Of a stretch of 64,000 nt of DNA, positions 55,834-64,000 are shown one piece after another. The DNA comes from an uncultured Lentibacter sp. (GTDB taxonomy: Bacteria > Pseudomonadota > Alphaproteobacteria > Rhodobacterales > Rhodobacteraceae), in contig CANMGT010000003.1 of assembly GCA_947497495.1 (NCBI GenBank), positions 1-64,000 on the forward strand. Direction: 5' to 3'. Both the position numbers and the translations under genes were made by a program. Below the pieces are notes generated by a model. That model made no database searches. It was not told the origin of the DNA and saw only the letters and a list, made by a program, of their open reading frames with translations. Positions within the stretch are counted from its first letter, which is position 1, and each line of letters opens with the position of its first letter.

Positions 55834-57063
55834 ATGCGCCGAGTAGTTGTCACAGGGATGGGCGTTGTCTCATCGATCGGGAACAATGTTGACGAGGTGC
55901 TTGCCTCGCTCAAGACGGGCAAGTCGGGGATCACGGCGAATGCCGACATGGCCGAGCACGGGTTTCGCAGCCAGATTGCGGGCAATGTGAAGCTTGATGT
56001 CGCCGACCACGTCGACAAGCGCACGCTGCGCTTTATGGGGCCGGGTGCGGCTTACGCGCATATCGCCATGGGGCAGGCCATTGCCGACGCGGGGCTTGAG
56101 GAAAGTGACATTATCAACGAGCGCACGGGGCTTGTGGCAGGCTCTGGCGGGCCGTCTACCTCAGCGATGCTCGCCGCGCACCAAGCAGTTTTGAAAACCG
56201 GCGCGACAAAGCGGATCGGGCCTTTTGCGGTGCCTAAGACGATGTGTTCGACAGTCTCGGCGAACTTGGCGACGGCCTACCAGATCAAAGGGATCAACTA
56301 TTCTATTACCTCGGCCTGCTCGACATCGCTGCACTGCATCGGCAACGCGGCAGAGCAGATCATGATGGGCAAGCAAGATATCATGTTTGCGGGCGGCGGC
56401 GAAGAGCTTGACTGGACACTCAGCTGCCTGTTTGACGCCATGGGCGCGATGAGCAGCAAGTATAACGACACGCCGGAAAAAGCCTCGCGCGCGTTTGACG
56501 CGAACCGCGATGGCTTTGTTATTGGCGGTGGCGGTGGCATCCTTGTTTTGGAAGAGCTTGAGCACGCCAAAGCCCGTGGTGCGAAGATCTATGCGGAAGT
56601 GACAGGTTACGGCGCGACTTCTGACGGCGCTGACATGGTTGCCCCCTCAGGCGAGGGCGGCATGCGCGCCATGAAGCTTGCACTTTCGACGCTGCCGGAG
56701 GGGCGCCAAGTTGACTACATCAACGCGCACGGCACCAGCACACCTGTTGGCGATGTCGGCGAAGTGGAAGCTGTGCGGGCGGTATTCGAAGGCACCAAGC
56801 AGCCGGTTATCTCATCGACCAAATCGATGACGGGCCACTCGCAAGGGGCCACGGGGGCGCAGGAGGCGATCTACTGCCTGCTGTCGCTGGAGCATGACTT
56901 CATCATCCCAAGCATCAACGTGGAAACACTTGACCCGGCCATTCGCGAGGGCGAGATCGCAACCAAACTGGTGGAAAACGCAGGGCTGGATTCAGTCATG
57001 ACAAACTCATTCGGCTTTGGCGGCACCAACGGCTCGATGATCTTGAGCAAATATAAAGGGTGA
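55834..57063 (+). CDS. fabB: 3-oxoacyl-ACP synthase I FabB
   Basis: Condensing enzyme that elongates the cis-3-decenoyl chain made by FabA and other acyl-ACPs. A 409-residue thiolase-fold protein with nucleophile in SACSTSLHC (near residues 157-165), His in [10 protein letters not shown] near 296-305 and His in SMTGHSQGA near 331-339. AGGAGG lies six bases before the ATG at 55834. It overlaps the fabI reading frame at the stop. Confidence 0.97.
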   Translation: MRRVVVTGMGVVSSIGNNVDEVLASLKTGKSGITANADMAEHGFRSQIAGNVKLDVADHVDKRTLRFMGPGAAYAHIAMGQAIADAGLEESDIINERTGLVAGSGGPSTSAMLAAHQAVLKTGATKRIGPFAVPKTMCSTVSANLATAYQIKGINYSITSACSTSLHCIGNAAEQIMMGKQDIMFAGGGEELDWTLSCLFDAMGAMSSKYNDTPEKASRAFDANRDGFVIGGGGGILVLEELEHAKARGAKIYAEVTGYGATSDGADMVAPSGEGGMRAMKLALSTLPEGRQVDYINAHGTSTPVGDVGEVEAVRAVFEGTKQPVISSTKSMTGHSQGATGAQEAIYCLLSLEHDFIIPSINVETLDPAIREGEIATKLVENAGLDSVMTNSFGFGGTNGSMILSKYKG

Positions 57064-57068
57064 GCACC

Positions 57069-57857
57069 ATGGGGTCGATGACAGGAAAACGCGGGCTTAT
57101 CATGGGCGTCGCCAACGAACGCTCTATCGCTTGGGGCATAGCCAAGGCGATGGCGGAGGCGGGGGCCGAACTGGCGTTCACCTATCAGGGCGAGGCCTTT
57201 GGCAAGCGGCTCGCGCCACTGGCGGAAAGCGTTGGCAGCGACTTTATGGTTGATGTCGATGTGACAGACGATGCGTCATTGGACGCCGCATTCGAGCAGC
57301 TCGGCGGGCGCTGGCCGACGATCGATTTTGTCGTCCACGCGATTGCTTACTCTGACAAGAACGAGCTGACGGGGCGAATTTTGAACACCTCGCGGGACAA
57401 CTTCAAAAACTCGATGGATATCTCGGCTTACTCGTTCATCGAAGTCGCACGCCGCGCGCATCCTCTGATGGTCGAGAACGGCGGCACGCTTTTGACGCTG
57501 ACTTACATGGGCTCAACCCGCGTAACGCCAAACTATAACGTCATGGGCGTGGCGAAAGCGGCATTGGAAGCGACAGTGCGCTATTTGGCGAATGACCTTG
57601 GCCCTGAGGGCATCCGCGTGAACGCGATCAGCCCTGGACCGATGAAAACACTGGCGGGTGCAGCGATTGGTGGTGCGCGGGCTACGTTCAAACACACCGA
57701 TAAAAACGCGCCATTGCGCAGCAATGCGACGCTTGACGCGGTTGGTGGCACGGCCGTTTACTTGGCGTCGGATGCAGGGGCCTTTACCAGCGGTGAAATC
57801 ATCCGCGTTGATGGCGGCTTCCATGTTTTGGGCATGCCCCAGCAGGAAAACCTCTAA
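57069..57857 (+). CDS. fabI: Enoyl-ACP reductase (NADH) FabI
   Basis: Reduces trans-2-enoyl-ACP in each elongation round; target of triclosan. A 262-residue SDR protein with GLIMGVANERSIAWGIA at the N-terminus, the Tyr-x6-Lys active site in YNVMGVAKAALE (near 155-166), and the C-terminal VDGGFHVLGMP. The ATG at 57069 lies nine bases past a GTG that overlaps the fabB stop (GTGA); AAGGG before the ATG favours the former. A hairpin follows the stop. Confidence 0.96.
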   Translation: MGSMTGKRGLIMGVANERSIAWGIAKAMAEAGAELAFTYQGEAFGKRLAPLAESVGSDFMVDVDVTDDASLDAAFEQLGGRWPTIDFVVHAIAYSDKNELTGRILNTSRDNFKNSMDISAYSFIEVARRAHPLMVENGGTLLTLTYMGSTRVTPNYNVMGVAKAALEATVRYLANDLGPEGIRVNAISPGPMKTLAGAAIGGARATFKHTDKNAPLRSNATLDAVGGTAVYLASDAGAFTSGEIIRVDGGFHVLGMPQQENL

Positions 57858-57859
57858 GG

Positions 57860-57888
57860 GGTCGGATTTTACTTCGCAAAATCCGACC
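57860..57888 (+). terminator. Hairpin after fabI
   Basis: An 11-pair stem GGTCGGATTTT / AAAATCCGACC with a seven-base loop, directly after the fabI stop, in a 330-base gap (57858-58187) that holds this, a repeat array and little else. There is no T run, so it may be a Rho-independent terminator of low quality or an mRNA end. Confidence 0.6.
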
Positions 57889-57890
57889 AA

Positions 57891-57970
57891 CTGGGGGCCA
57901 GCCCCCAGACGTAGGCTTAACTGGGGGCCAGCCCCCAGACGTAGGCTTAACTGGGGGCCAGCCCCCAGAC
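57891..57970. repeat. Tandem 30-base palindromic repeat array after fabI
   Basis: Two full 30-base units and a partial third. Each starts with the perfect palindrome CTGGGGGCCAGCCCCCAG, followed by ACGTAGGCTTAA in the first two units (57891-57920, 57921-57950, then 57951-57970). GGGGGC/GCCCCC hairpins of this kind are common between genes in Rhodobacteraceae. Three hairpins in a row may stall or end transcription. Confidence 0.8.
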
Positions 57971-58187
57971 CCCCGGAGCATTTCTGTCAAGAAAAAGCAG
58001 GCGTGTTCACTTGGTATTGACCATAACCCGTGAAGGCTAGGAGTGCGTTACAGGCTGGAGAGCCGATGGACGCTCAAGGAAAAGCCGCCCTGTTTGCGCG
58101 GTTGTATTCTGTTCGTGTCAGGCAAGCCGTCGCAAGTGGGGCGCACCTTTGGGCTTTTTCTTGATGAAAATACTCAAATCGAAACGC

Positions 58188-58913
58188 TTAAGTCTTACGA
58201 AACGTCAGATAGTGGGGCGTTCGGCCTTCGCGCAGGGCTTTTTGCTCGTAGCGGGTTGAAATCCAATCAGGCCATGAGGTGCGCCAGTCGTCGGGGCGTT
58301 CGGCGAGCCATTCGAACCCGTGTTTAGGAACTTGCTCAAGCGTTTGGCGGACGTAGTCGGGGATGTCTGTGGCGACGCGGAAGATCGCGCCGGGTTTGAG
58401 CTTGCGGGCCAGCGGCGCGAGGTGTTCCGGCGTGACAAAGCGGCGGCGGTGGTGGCGCTTTTTGGGCCAAGGGTCAGGGTAGAGCAGGAACGCGCGAGAC
58501 AGGCTTTCGTCTGGCAGGACGTCAAACATGTCGCGCGCATCACCCGGGTGGATGCGGATATTGTCGCATTTGGCATCGCGAATTTTGCCAAGCAGCATGG
58601 CGACGCCGTTGATGTAGGGCTCGCAGCCGATAAAGCCGACATCGGGGTTTTGTGTGGCTTGGTGCACCATGTGCTCGCCGCCGCCAAAGCCGATTTCAAG
58701 CCAGAGGTCTTTGCCCTCAAAGAGTGCATCAACGTCGAGAGGCTTGCGTTGGGGATTTTCTTCCCAGCTGACAGCGCCGGGGGAAAGCTGGGCGAGATCT
58801 TCCTCAAGCCATGCTTCTTGCGAGGCGCGCAGGCCTTTGCCCTTGAAGCGGCCATAGAAGTTGCGCCACGGCGCGCCGGAGGGGTGGTTCTTTGGGGGTG
58901 TCTCTTCGCTCAT
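58188..58913 (-). CDS. trmB: tRNA (guanine-N7)-methyltransferase TrmB
   Basis: Methylates G46 of tRNAs at N7 with SAM. At 241 residues it has the SAM motif LWLEIGFGGGEHM near 71-83, DPWPKKRHHRRRFV near 151-164 and the ATDIPDYV stretch near 185-192. It is in a run with the glutathione transferase and metK but separated from them by intergenic gaps. The stop lies close to the fabI gap. Confidence 0.94.
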   Translation of the reverse strand: MSEETPPKNHPSGAPWRNFYGRFKGKGLRASQEAWLEEDLAQLSPGAVSWEENPQRKPLDVDALFEGKDLWLEIGFGGGEHMVHQATQNPDVGFIGCEPYINGVAMLLGKIRDAKCDNIRIHPGDARDMFDVLPDESLSRAFLLYPDPWPKKRHHRRRFVTPEHLAPLARKLKPGAIFRVATDIPDYVRQTLEQVPKHGFEWLAERPDDWRTSWPDWISTRYEQKALREGRTPHYLTFRKT

Positions 58914-58944
58914 GCGGCGTCTTTAGGGCGCTGGCGAGGGCTTG

Positions 58945-59574
58945 TCAAAGGGCCGCAGAGGGGCGGGCCGATATCTTGTCAAACCAGGCTTGGGTTTTCG
59001 GGCAGGCTTCTGGGATGCGCAGGCGGATGACGCGCGCGAAGTCGACGAACACATAGGCCGTAATGTCGGCCAGTGTGAAGCTGTTTGTGGCGAGGTAATC
59101 GCTCTCTCCCAGTCGCGCTTCGAGCGTGTCAAAGAACGCCTCCGCGCGTTTGAGGCCGCGCTCTGCGAGTTCGGGGATTTGCGCAAGGTCAAGTGGGCCG
59201 GGCAGGGCGCGGTTTTTCATGGCGGGGTGCGAATTGCGCAAGGCTTCGGCGATGGGCATCCCGCCTTGCTGCTCGGCGATCGCTGTCCACATCATGACAT
59301 TCGCCTTTTCGTCGGGCGTTGTGCCCATCAGCGGTGGCTCGGGGTGCGTGGCTTCAACGTATGTCGCGATGGCGAGGTTTTCTGTCAGCACGCTGCCAGC
59401 GTCAGTGACCAAGACAGGGACAGTCGCGCGCGGGTTGATTTTGTGAAAGGCCTCAGAGTGTTGCGCGCCGTGGGCGAGGGAAATGTCGTGCGTTTCCAGT
59501 GTCAGCCCCTTTTCGGCCAGAAACATGCGGGCGCGGCGCGGGCTTGGGGCCGTGGAGCAGTCGTAAAAGATCAT
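58945..59574 (-). CDS. Glutathione S-transferase family protein
   Basis: A 209-residue cytosolic GST: thioredoxin-like N-domain (MIFYDCSTAPSPRRARMFL, 1-19) with the GSH-site run NPRATVPVLVTDAGSVLTENLAI near 42-64, and an all-helical C-domain. The substrate is not predictable. The ATG at 59574, with AGGAC upstream, begins just where the fold starts; an in-frame upstream extension is ignored. It is in the gap between trmB and metK. Confidence 0.87.
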   Translation of the reverse strand: MIFYDCSTAPSPRRARMFLAEKGLTLETHDISLAHGAQHSEAFHKINPRATVPVLVTDAGSVLTENLAIATYVEATHPEPPLMGTTPDEKANVMMWTAIAEQQGGMPIAEALRNSHPAMKNRALPGPLDLAQIPELAERGLKRAEAFFDTLEARLGESDYLATNSFTLADITAYVFVDFARVIRLRIPEACPKTQAWFDKISARPSAAL

Positions 59575-59655
59575 GCAATGTCCTTTCCAGAGAGGGGCCG
59601 GCAAAATGGGCAGAGCCGAAACGAAAAACGCAGGCCTAAGCCTGCGTTTCTGTCG

Positions 59656-60837
59656 TTAGACTGCTTTCTTGAGAGCTTCGACCAGATCGGTGCGCTCCCA
59701 AGAGAAGCCCCCGTCTGCCGCAGGCTCGCGGCCGAAGTGGCCGTAGGCTGCCGTGCGCTCGTAGATCGGCTTGTTGAGGCCGAGGGCTGTGCGGATGCCG
59801 CGCGGCGTGAGGTCCATGATGCTGTCGATGGCTTTTTCGATCGCTGCGTCTTCGACCTGGCCTGTGCCGTGCGTGTCAACGTAGATCGACAGAGGCGCGG
59901 CAACGCCGATGGCGTAGCTGAGCTGCAGGGTGCAGCGTGTGGCCATGCCCGAGGCGACAACGTTCTTCGCCAGATAGCGGGCCACGTAAGCGGCCGAGCG
60001 GTCAACCTTGGTTGGGTCTTTGCCCGAAAACGCGCCGCCGCCGTGCGGGGCTGCGCCGCCGTATGTATCAACGATGATCTTGCGGCCTGTGAGGCCCGCG
60101 TCGCCGTCTGGCCCGCCGATGACAAACTTGCCAGTCGGGTTAACGTGCCACTTTGTTTCGGGGGTGATCCAGCCCTCTGGTAGGGTTTCCAGAATGTAGG
60201 GCGCAACCACGGCGCGCACATCTTCCGATGTCATGCTCTCGTCAAGGTGCTGCGTTGACAGCACGATCGAGCTGACGCCAACAGGCACACCGTCTTTGTA
60301 TGTCACCGAGATCTGCGACTTGGCGTCCGGGCCGAGCGTTGGCTCGGTGCCGTTTTTGCGCACTTCCGCGAGGCGGCGCAAGATCGCGTGGCTATACTGG
60401 ATCGGCGCGGGCATGAGCGCGTCTGTTTCGGAGCAGGCATAACCGAACATGATGCCTTGGTCGCCTGCGCCTTCGTCTTTGTTTTCGGCCGCGTCAACGC
60501 CTTGGGCGATGTGGGCTGACTGCTCGTGCAACAGGTTGGTGATCTCGCAAGTTTTCCAGTGGAACTTGTCTTGCTCATAGCCAATGTCTTTGATGCAGGC
60601 GCGGGTGATGTCTTCAATGCGGCCCATATATTCAGCCAGTTTGGCTTGGTCCGAGAGGCCAACTTCGCCGCCGATAACGACGCGGTCTGTTGTGGCGAAG
60701 GTTTCGCAAGCGACGCGCGCTTCGGGCTCTTCGGCCAGAAAGGCGTCAAGGATCGCGTCTGAAATGCGGTCGCAGACTTTGTCTGGGTGGCCTTCGGAAA
60801 CGGACTCCGAGGTAAAGGTATAGTTCTGTCGTGCCAT
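59656..60837 (-). CDS. metK: S-adenosylmethionine synthase
   Basis: Makes SAM from methionine and ATP in the cytosol. The 393-residue protein has [24 protein letters not shown] near 7-30, the P-loop-like [12 protein letters not shown] near 125-136 and the [22 protein letters not shown] loop near 253-274. Its leader carries a SAM/SAH riboswitch at 60845-60895 that contains the Shine-Dalgarno region, so it should switch off translation when SAM is high. Confidence 0.98.
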   Translation of the reverse strand: MARQNYTFTSESVSEGHPDKVCDRISDAILDAFLAEEPEARVACETFATTDRVVIGGEVGLSDQAKLAEYMGRIEDITRACIKDIGYEQDKFHWKTCEITNLLHEQSAHIAQGVDAAENKDEGAGDQGIMFGYACSETDALMPAPIQYSHAILRRLAEVRKNGTEPTLGPDAKSQISVTYKDGVPVGVSSIVLSTQHLDESMTSEDVRAVVAPYILETLPEGWITPETKWHVNPTGKFVIGGPDGDAGLTGRKIIVDTYGGAAPHGGGAFSGKDPTKVDRSAAYVARYLAKNVVASGMATRCTLQLSYAIGVAAPLSIYVDTHGTGQVEDAAIEKAIDSIMDLTPRGIRTALGLNKPIYERTAAYGHFGREPAADGGFSWERTDLVEALKKAV

Positions 60838-60844
60838 GGGGAAG

Positions 60845-60895
60845 TGCTCCGGTTCTATGCTCTGTTGTCCACCCCGTCAGGAAGCCGTTGGGGCA
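60845..60895 (-). promoter_or_regulatory. SAM/SAH riboswitch
   Basis: On the minus strand the leader reads GCCCC, AACGGCTTCCTGACG, GGGGT, a linker, then GGAGCA eight bases before the start codon. The P1 stem is GCCCC/GGGGT, the conserved core is AACGGCTTCCTG.CG, and GCTTCC can pair with the downstream GGAGC as the pseudoknot that hides the ribosome site. This is the SAM/SAH class described only before metK in Rhodobacterales. Confidence 0.88.
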
Positions 60896-60906
60896 GTGTT
60901 ATGGGC

Positions 60907-60937
60907 TGTAGGTCGCCCTTGGCGGCGCAAATGTCAA
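60907..60937 (-). promoter_or_regulatory. Candidate metK promoter
   Basis: A perfect -35 TTGACA (60937-60932) is followed 19 bases later by CCTACA (60912-60907). Transcription would begin near 60900, just ahead of the riboswitch, which supports it, although the spacing is long. Confidence 0.45.
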
Positions 60938-60940
60938 TGT

Positions 60941-62458
60941 CTATTCGCTTTTGCGCGCGCTGCGGCGCTTCGCCGTGAGGGCGCTGAAAGCCAGCAACGC
61001 CAGGATAACGGCCAGCATGAGCCAGTCGCCCGTGCGGGCGTAAAGCGTTGGCGCAAGGGCGTTTGGCAGCGCGACGTCGATGAAACCAGCCTCGCCGAGC
61101 GGCAGGCTGGCTGTGATCTCGCCTGTCGGGCCGATCATCGCCGAGACGCCCGTATTGGCGGCACGGATCATCGGCAGGCCTTGCTCGATGGCGCGCATAC
61201 GGGCTTGGCTCAGGTGCTGGTGGGGGCCGGAAAACTTGCCAAACCACGCATCATTGGTGATCTGAAGCAGCACGGCGGGGCGGCTCGGCGCAGCGGAGAC
61301 GTCTTGCGGGAACACCGCCTCATAGCAGATCAGCGGCAGCGCTGGCCCGATGCCTTCAAGGGTGATCAACTGCGCGCCGGGGCCGGCGGAATAGCCGTTG
61401 CCGTGTTGGGCGGCGAGGCCGTTAATGCCAAAGCGCGAGAGGAAGTTTCCCAGCGGCATATACTCCCCAAATGGCACGAGGTGATATTTGTCATAGAGCG
61501 CGCGGCGGCTGCCGTCTGCGCCCAGAAGAAGTAGCGAATTGTAGAGCTTTGGCCCGTTAAAGCGTTGCAAGCCAAGGACGACTTGTGTGCCGCCCGCTGC
61601 CTCGGAGATCATCTCCAGCGCGCCGTCCGCGCGGCCCAATGTCCAGGGGATAGCCGTTTCCGGCCAGACGATCAGGCTTGGCGCCCGTTCGCGTTGCGGC
61701 GGCGCCTGCGTGTAGTCGATCTGGCGCTCCCAGAAGGTGGGGATCAGCTCGGGATCCCACTTCTCGTGCTGCGCCGCGTTCGGTTGGATCAGGCGCACGA
61801 TGGGGCCGATTGGCATGTGCTCCTCATGGGCCTGCAAATAGCCTAGGCCACCAAAGAAGGCCAAAGGCAAGAATAAGAGCGCGAGAACCGGCAGCACGCG
61901 GTAGCCTCTGAAGGCTGAGGCGAGGCTTGCCGCTATGGCGAGGGTCAGCAGCGTCAGCCCGTGGGAACCGACAAAGCTGGCATGGATTGCCAGCGGCGTT
62001 TCAGACCACAGATAGCCGATGAGCGCCCAAGGAAAGCCTGTGAGCACATAGGCGCGAGCGAGTTCGGCCAGCGCAAGCGCCGCCACCCAGCCAAGCGCGC
62101 CCAAACGGTGCGAGGCCGCGCCTGCCGCGCCCCAAAACAGGGCGAGGCCAGCAGACATGAAAACCAGCGCGAAGGGTGCCATCCAGCCGTGTTTCCACGG
62201 TTCAATGAAGAATGGCTCGACGATCCAGACAAGCGCGAGGGCGAAGTAGCCCGTGCCTGCGGCCCAGCCGACAAGCGCGGCAGCGCGGCGTGTCTGCGCG
62301 GTTTGAGCGAGCAGGTATACACAGGCCAAGCCGACCAGCGCCAGCGGCCAGAGGCCAAACGGGGCCAGCCCCAAAGAGCCTGTGAAGCCCGCCAGCGCCG
62401 CGAGGACAAGCTTTTGGCGCAACGTGCAAGACGCGAGCCAGCTTGTTAGCTTAAGCAT
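60941..62458 (-). CDS. lnt: Apolipoprotein N-acyltransferase
   Basis: Adds the third acyl chain to lipoproteins in the inner membrane. The 505-residue protein has about six N-terminal helices (10-200) then a nitrilase domain on the periplasmic face: catalytic Glu in VWPETAIPW near 261-269, Lys in YDKYHLVPFGEYMP near 326-339, and Cys in LICYEAVFP near 379-387. Its start overlaps the corC end by eight bases, so the two are coupled. Confidence 0.95.
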   Translation of the reverse strand: MLKLTSWLASCTLRQKLVLAALAGFTGSLGLAPFGLWPLALVGLACVYLLAQTAQTRRAAALVGWAAGTGYFALALVWIVEPFFIEPWKHGWMAPFALVFMSAGLALFWGAAGAASHRLGALGWVAALALAELARAYVLTGFPWALIGYLWSETPLAIHASFVGSHGLTLLTLAIAASLASAFRGYRVLPVLALLFLPLAFFGGLGYLQAHEEHMPIGPIVRLIQPNAAQHEKWDPELIPTFWERQIDYTQAPPQRERAPSLIVWPETAIPWTLGRADGALEMISEAAGGTQVVLGLQRFNGPKLYNSLLLLGADGSRRALYDKYHLVPFGEYMPLGNFLSRFGINGLAAQHGNGYSAGPGAQLITLEGIGPALPLICYEAVFPQDVSAAPSRPAVLLQITNDAWFGKFSGPHQHLSQARMRAIEQGLPMIRAANTGVSAMIGPTGEITASLPLGEAGFIDVALPNALAPTLYARTGDWLMLAVILALLAFSALTAKRRSARKSE

Positions 62459-63359
62459 TGTGGCCCTTTGGCGGGCGTACGCGCAGGCGTTTGATGCGGC
62501 GCGGGTCTGCGTCGATCACCTCGAACTCGGTACCGGAGGGGTGTTTGACAACCTCGCCCCGCACCGGCACGCGGCCTGTGAGCATAAAGACAAGCCCGCC
62601 GAGCGTGTCGATCTCTTCAGGGTCAACATCGTCAACATCTGTCAGCGACAGGCCCAACTCGGCTTCAAACTCGTCAAGCGGCGCTTTGGAAAACGCCAGA
62701 TAACTGCCAGTTTTCTCAAGCGTCCAGAGAGCGGCATCTTCGGCGTCGTGCTCGTCTTCGATCTCGCCGACGACCTGTTCGATCAGGTCTTCGATGGTCG
62801 CGAGTCCGTCAACGCCGCCGTATTCGTCGATAACCAGTGCCATGTGCTTGCGCTCGGCCTGCATCTTGGTGAGAAGCACGCCGATGGGCATGGAGGGCGG
62901 CACGAACATCAGCGGGCGCAGCATTTTGCGCAGCGCAAAGCGCCCCTTGGCGCCGCCGTTAAAGCCGTATTCAAGGGCAAAGTCCTTGAGGTGCGCCATG
63001 CCGATAGGTGTGTCGAGCGTGTCTTCATAGACGGGCAGACGCGTCAGCCCGCTCTCGCGGAACACCTGCACCAACTCGTCTTTGGTGATCGTGGCAGGCA
63101 CCGAGACAATGTCGGCTGAAGGGATCATCACGTCTTCGACGGCCATGCGGCGCAGGTTAAAGACGCCATGGGCGCTGTCCGCATGGGTGGAAGGCATGTT
63201 CTGATCAGCCTCGTCCCCAGTGTCGGACGGGCTCAGCGCACCGATGATGCGCCCAAAGAAGCTGCTTTTGGGTTCTTGTGAGGCACCGTCTTCTGCCTCT
63301 GTGATATCAACCTGCGCGCTGAGCGCTGCACTAGATGATCCGTCGTTACTGTCGGCCAT
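62451..63359 (-). CDS. corC: CorC/HlyC-type CBS-domain protein
   Basis: A 302-residue cytosolic protein with two CBS domains (about 70-190, from VEDVMIPSADIVSV) and a C-terminal CorC_HlyC domain (about 205-295). Family members adjust magnesium or cobalt efflux, or act in ion homeostasis near membranes; here it is upstream of lnt and after ybeY, the usual order. I start at the ATG at 63359 with AGGAAAGG upstream rather than at 63443. Confidence 0.9.
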   Translation of the reverse strand: MADSNDGSSSAALSAQVDITEAEDGASQEPKSSFFGRIIGALSPSDTGDEADQNMPSTHADSAHGVFNLRRMAVEDVMIPSADIVSVPATITKDELVQVFRESGLTRLPVYEDTLDTPIGMAHLKDFALEYGFNGGAKGRFALRKMLRPLMFVPPSMPIGVLLTKMQAERKHMALVIDEYGGVDGLATIEDLIEQVVGEIEDEHDAEDAALWTLEKTGSYLAFSKAPLDEFEAELGLSLTDVDDVDPEEIDTLGGLVFMLTGRVPVRGEVVKHPSGTEFEVIDADPRRIKRLRVRPPKGHNA

Positions 63360-63396
63360 TATACCTTTCCTGAGCGGCAAACCCGCTTGTCTTGCT

Positions 63397-63891
63397 CTAA
63401 TATGGGTCAGCAATGCCCAATTTGCCAAGTATGCTGACTTCAAGGGCTTCCATCAACGTGGCATCTTGGTCACGAATATGGTCATAGCCCAGTAAATGCA
63501 GGGTCGCATGGACCATGAGATGCGTCACATGCGCCTCAAATTTCTTACCTTGCTCGGCGGCTTCCCGCGCGCAGGTGTCATAGGCTATGGCGATGTCGCC
63601 GAGAAAGCCCTCGGAGAGGCCGTTTGCTTCGGGCAATGCGGGCGTTGCGCCCTCAGCCTCTGGGGCGAGGTCAACCTCTGGCCAGCTGAGCACATTTGTG
63701 GGCGTGGGCTTGCCGCGAAATTCGGTGTTGAGCGTGGCGATGCGCGCGTCATCACAGGCCAGCAGAGCGATCTCGTGATCGGCAGGCTTGAGGCCAAGGT
63801 GCGCAAGCGTGGCCTCTGCCACACGGGTGGCCAGCGGGCCAAGGCCTTGGGCCTCCCAGCGGGGGTCTTCTATGATCAGATCAACGGGCAT
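63397..63891 (-). CDS. ybeY: Endoribonuclease YbeY (rRNA maturation)
   Basis: A 164-residue metal-dependent RNase in 16S rRNA 3' processing and ribosome quality control. The zinc motif HxxxHxxxxxH is HATLHLLGYDH near the C-terminus (residues 123-133), and LNTEFRGKPTPTNVLSWP is the conserved N-terminal part. The start is taken at 63891 because MPVDLIIEDPRW opens the family fold; another in-frame ATG 60 bases upstream is possible. PhoH usually precedes it, which would lie beyond the window's end. Confidence 0.94.
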   Translation of the reverse strand: MPVDLIIEDPRWEAQGLGPLATRVAEATLAHLGLKPADHEIALLACDDARIATLNTEFRGKPTPTNVLSWPEVDLAPEAEGATPALPEANGLSEGFLGDIAIAYDTCAREAAEQGKKFEAHVTHLMVHATLHLLGYDHIRDQDATLMEALEVSILGKLGIADPY

Positions 63892-64000
63892 GGCGCCTGT
63901 TAGCCTGTCTTTACCAGCCGTAAAAGAGAAATCGGCTTGACGGGGTGGCATGAATTTTATTACCTGACAAAAATAATCATGTTTAGGTATCAAATAATGA

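Noticed and set aside
57891..57970. CRISPR array
   Set aside because: The units are adjacent with the same 12-base spacer, so the spacers are not unique; there are no cas genes.
58942..60183. Long plus-strand frame opposite the GST and metK genes
   Set aside because: Both genes opposite have clear catalytic motifs; the plus-strand protein shows none.

Overview
The window is a contiguous, densely coded bacterial chromosome segment. It most resembles a marine member of the Rhodobacterales (Roseobacter group, Alphaproteobacteria). The case rests on family markers and gene order: irr facing fabA-fabB-fabI, a SAM/SAH riboswitch in front of metK (a class known only from Rhodobacterales), glyQ and glyS separated by two small genes, ybeY-corC-lnt-metK, a Hint-domain secreted protein, TRAP and trimethylaminoethylphosphonate-type genes, and a probable gene-transfer-agent spike gene. 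No phage, integrase, transposase or CRISPR array is visible.

Layout. 0.2-5.1 kb: folE2, a DUF1127-like small protein, the potassium transporter trkH, and an exported protein with a trypsin fold that has lost its catalytic residues. 5.3-16.5 kb: glyQ, an FkbM methyltransferase, a small membrane protein, glyS, a divergent pyruvate phosphate dikinase, a SleB-type hydrolase, then folB-folP-glmM. 16.5-24 kb: a DMT transporter, ilvC facing two overlapping Lrp/AsnC genes, the Hint protein, a class V aminotransferase, a UbiH-type hydroxylase and a HAD nucleotidase. 24-32 kb: a GntR regulator, a large glycosyltransferase, carA, yqeY, a beta-helix spike-like protein and a beta-barrel protein. 32-41 kb: a small secreted protein, ydcF-uvrB, an NDUFS4-like Complex I subunit, a LysR/MAPEG pair that looks foreign, a DevABC-type exporter, tRNA-Arg and rpiB.

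41-53 kb is the accessory catabolic block: an orphan TRAP binding protein, a cytochrome P450 with an unusual I-helix facing a LysR gene, a crotonase, a SqrR-like persulfide sensor with a clear operator palindrome, and a minus-strand run (dehydrogenase, TmpA-like, TmpB-like, enolase-superfamily enzyme) that looks like a phosphonate or quaternary-amine pathway, then an MFS transporter, sodB, a quinone reductase and a phosphodiesterase. 54-64 kb is housekeeping again: irr, fabA-(nuclease)-fabB-fabI, trmB, a glutathione transferase, metK with its riboswitch, lnt, corC and ybeY.

Most worth a second look: three near-identical copies of a 66-bp intergenic repeat, the catalytically dead protease, the divergent PPDK, the spike-like protein, the tmpAB operon with its extra enzymes, the P450 lacking the acid-alcohol pair, and the persulfide-sensor locus. 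All function calls come from reading motifs and context; no database search was run.
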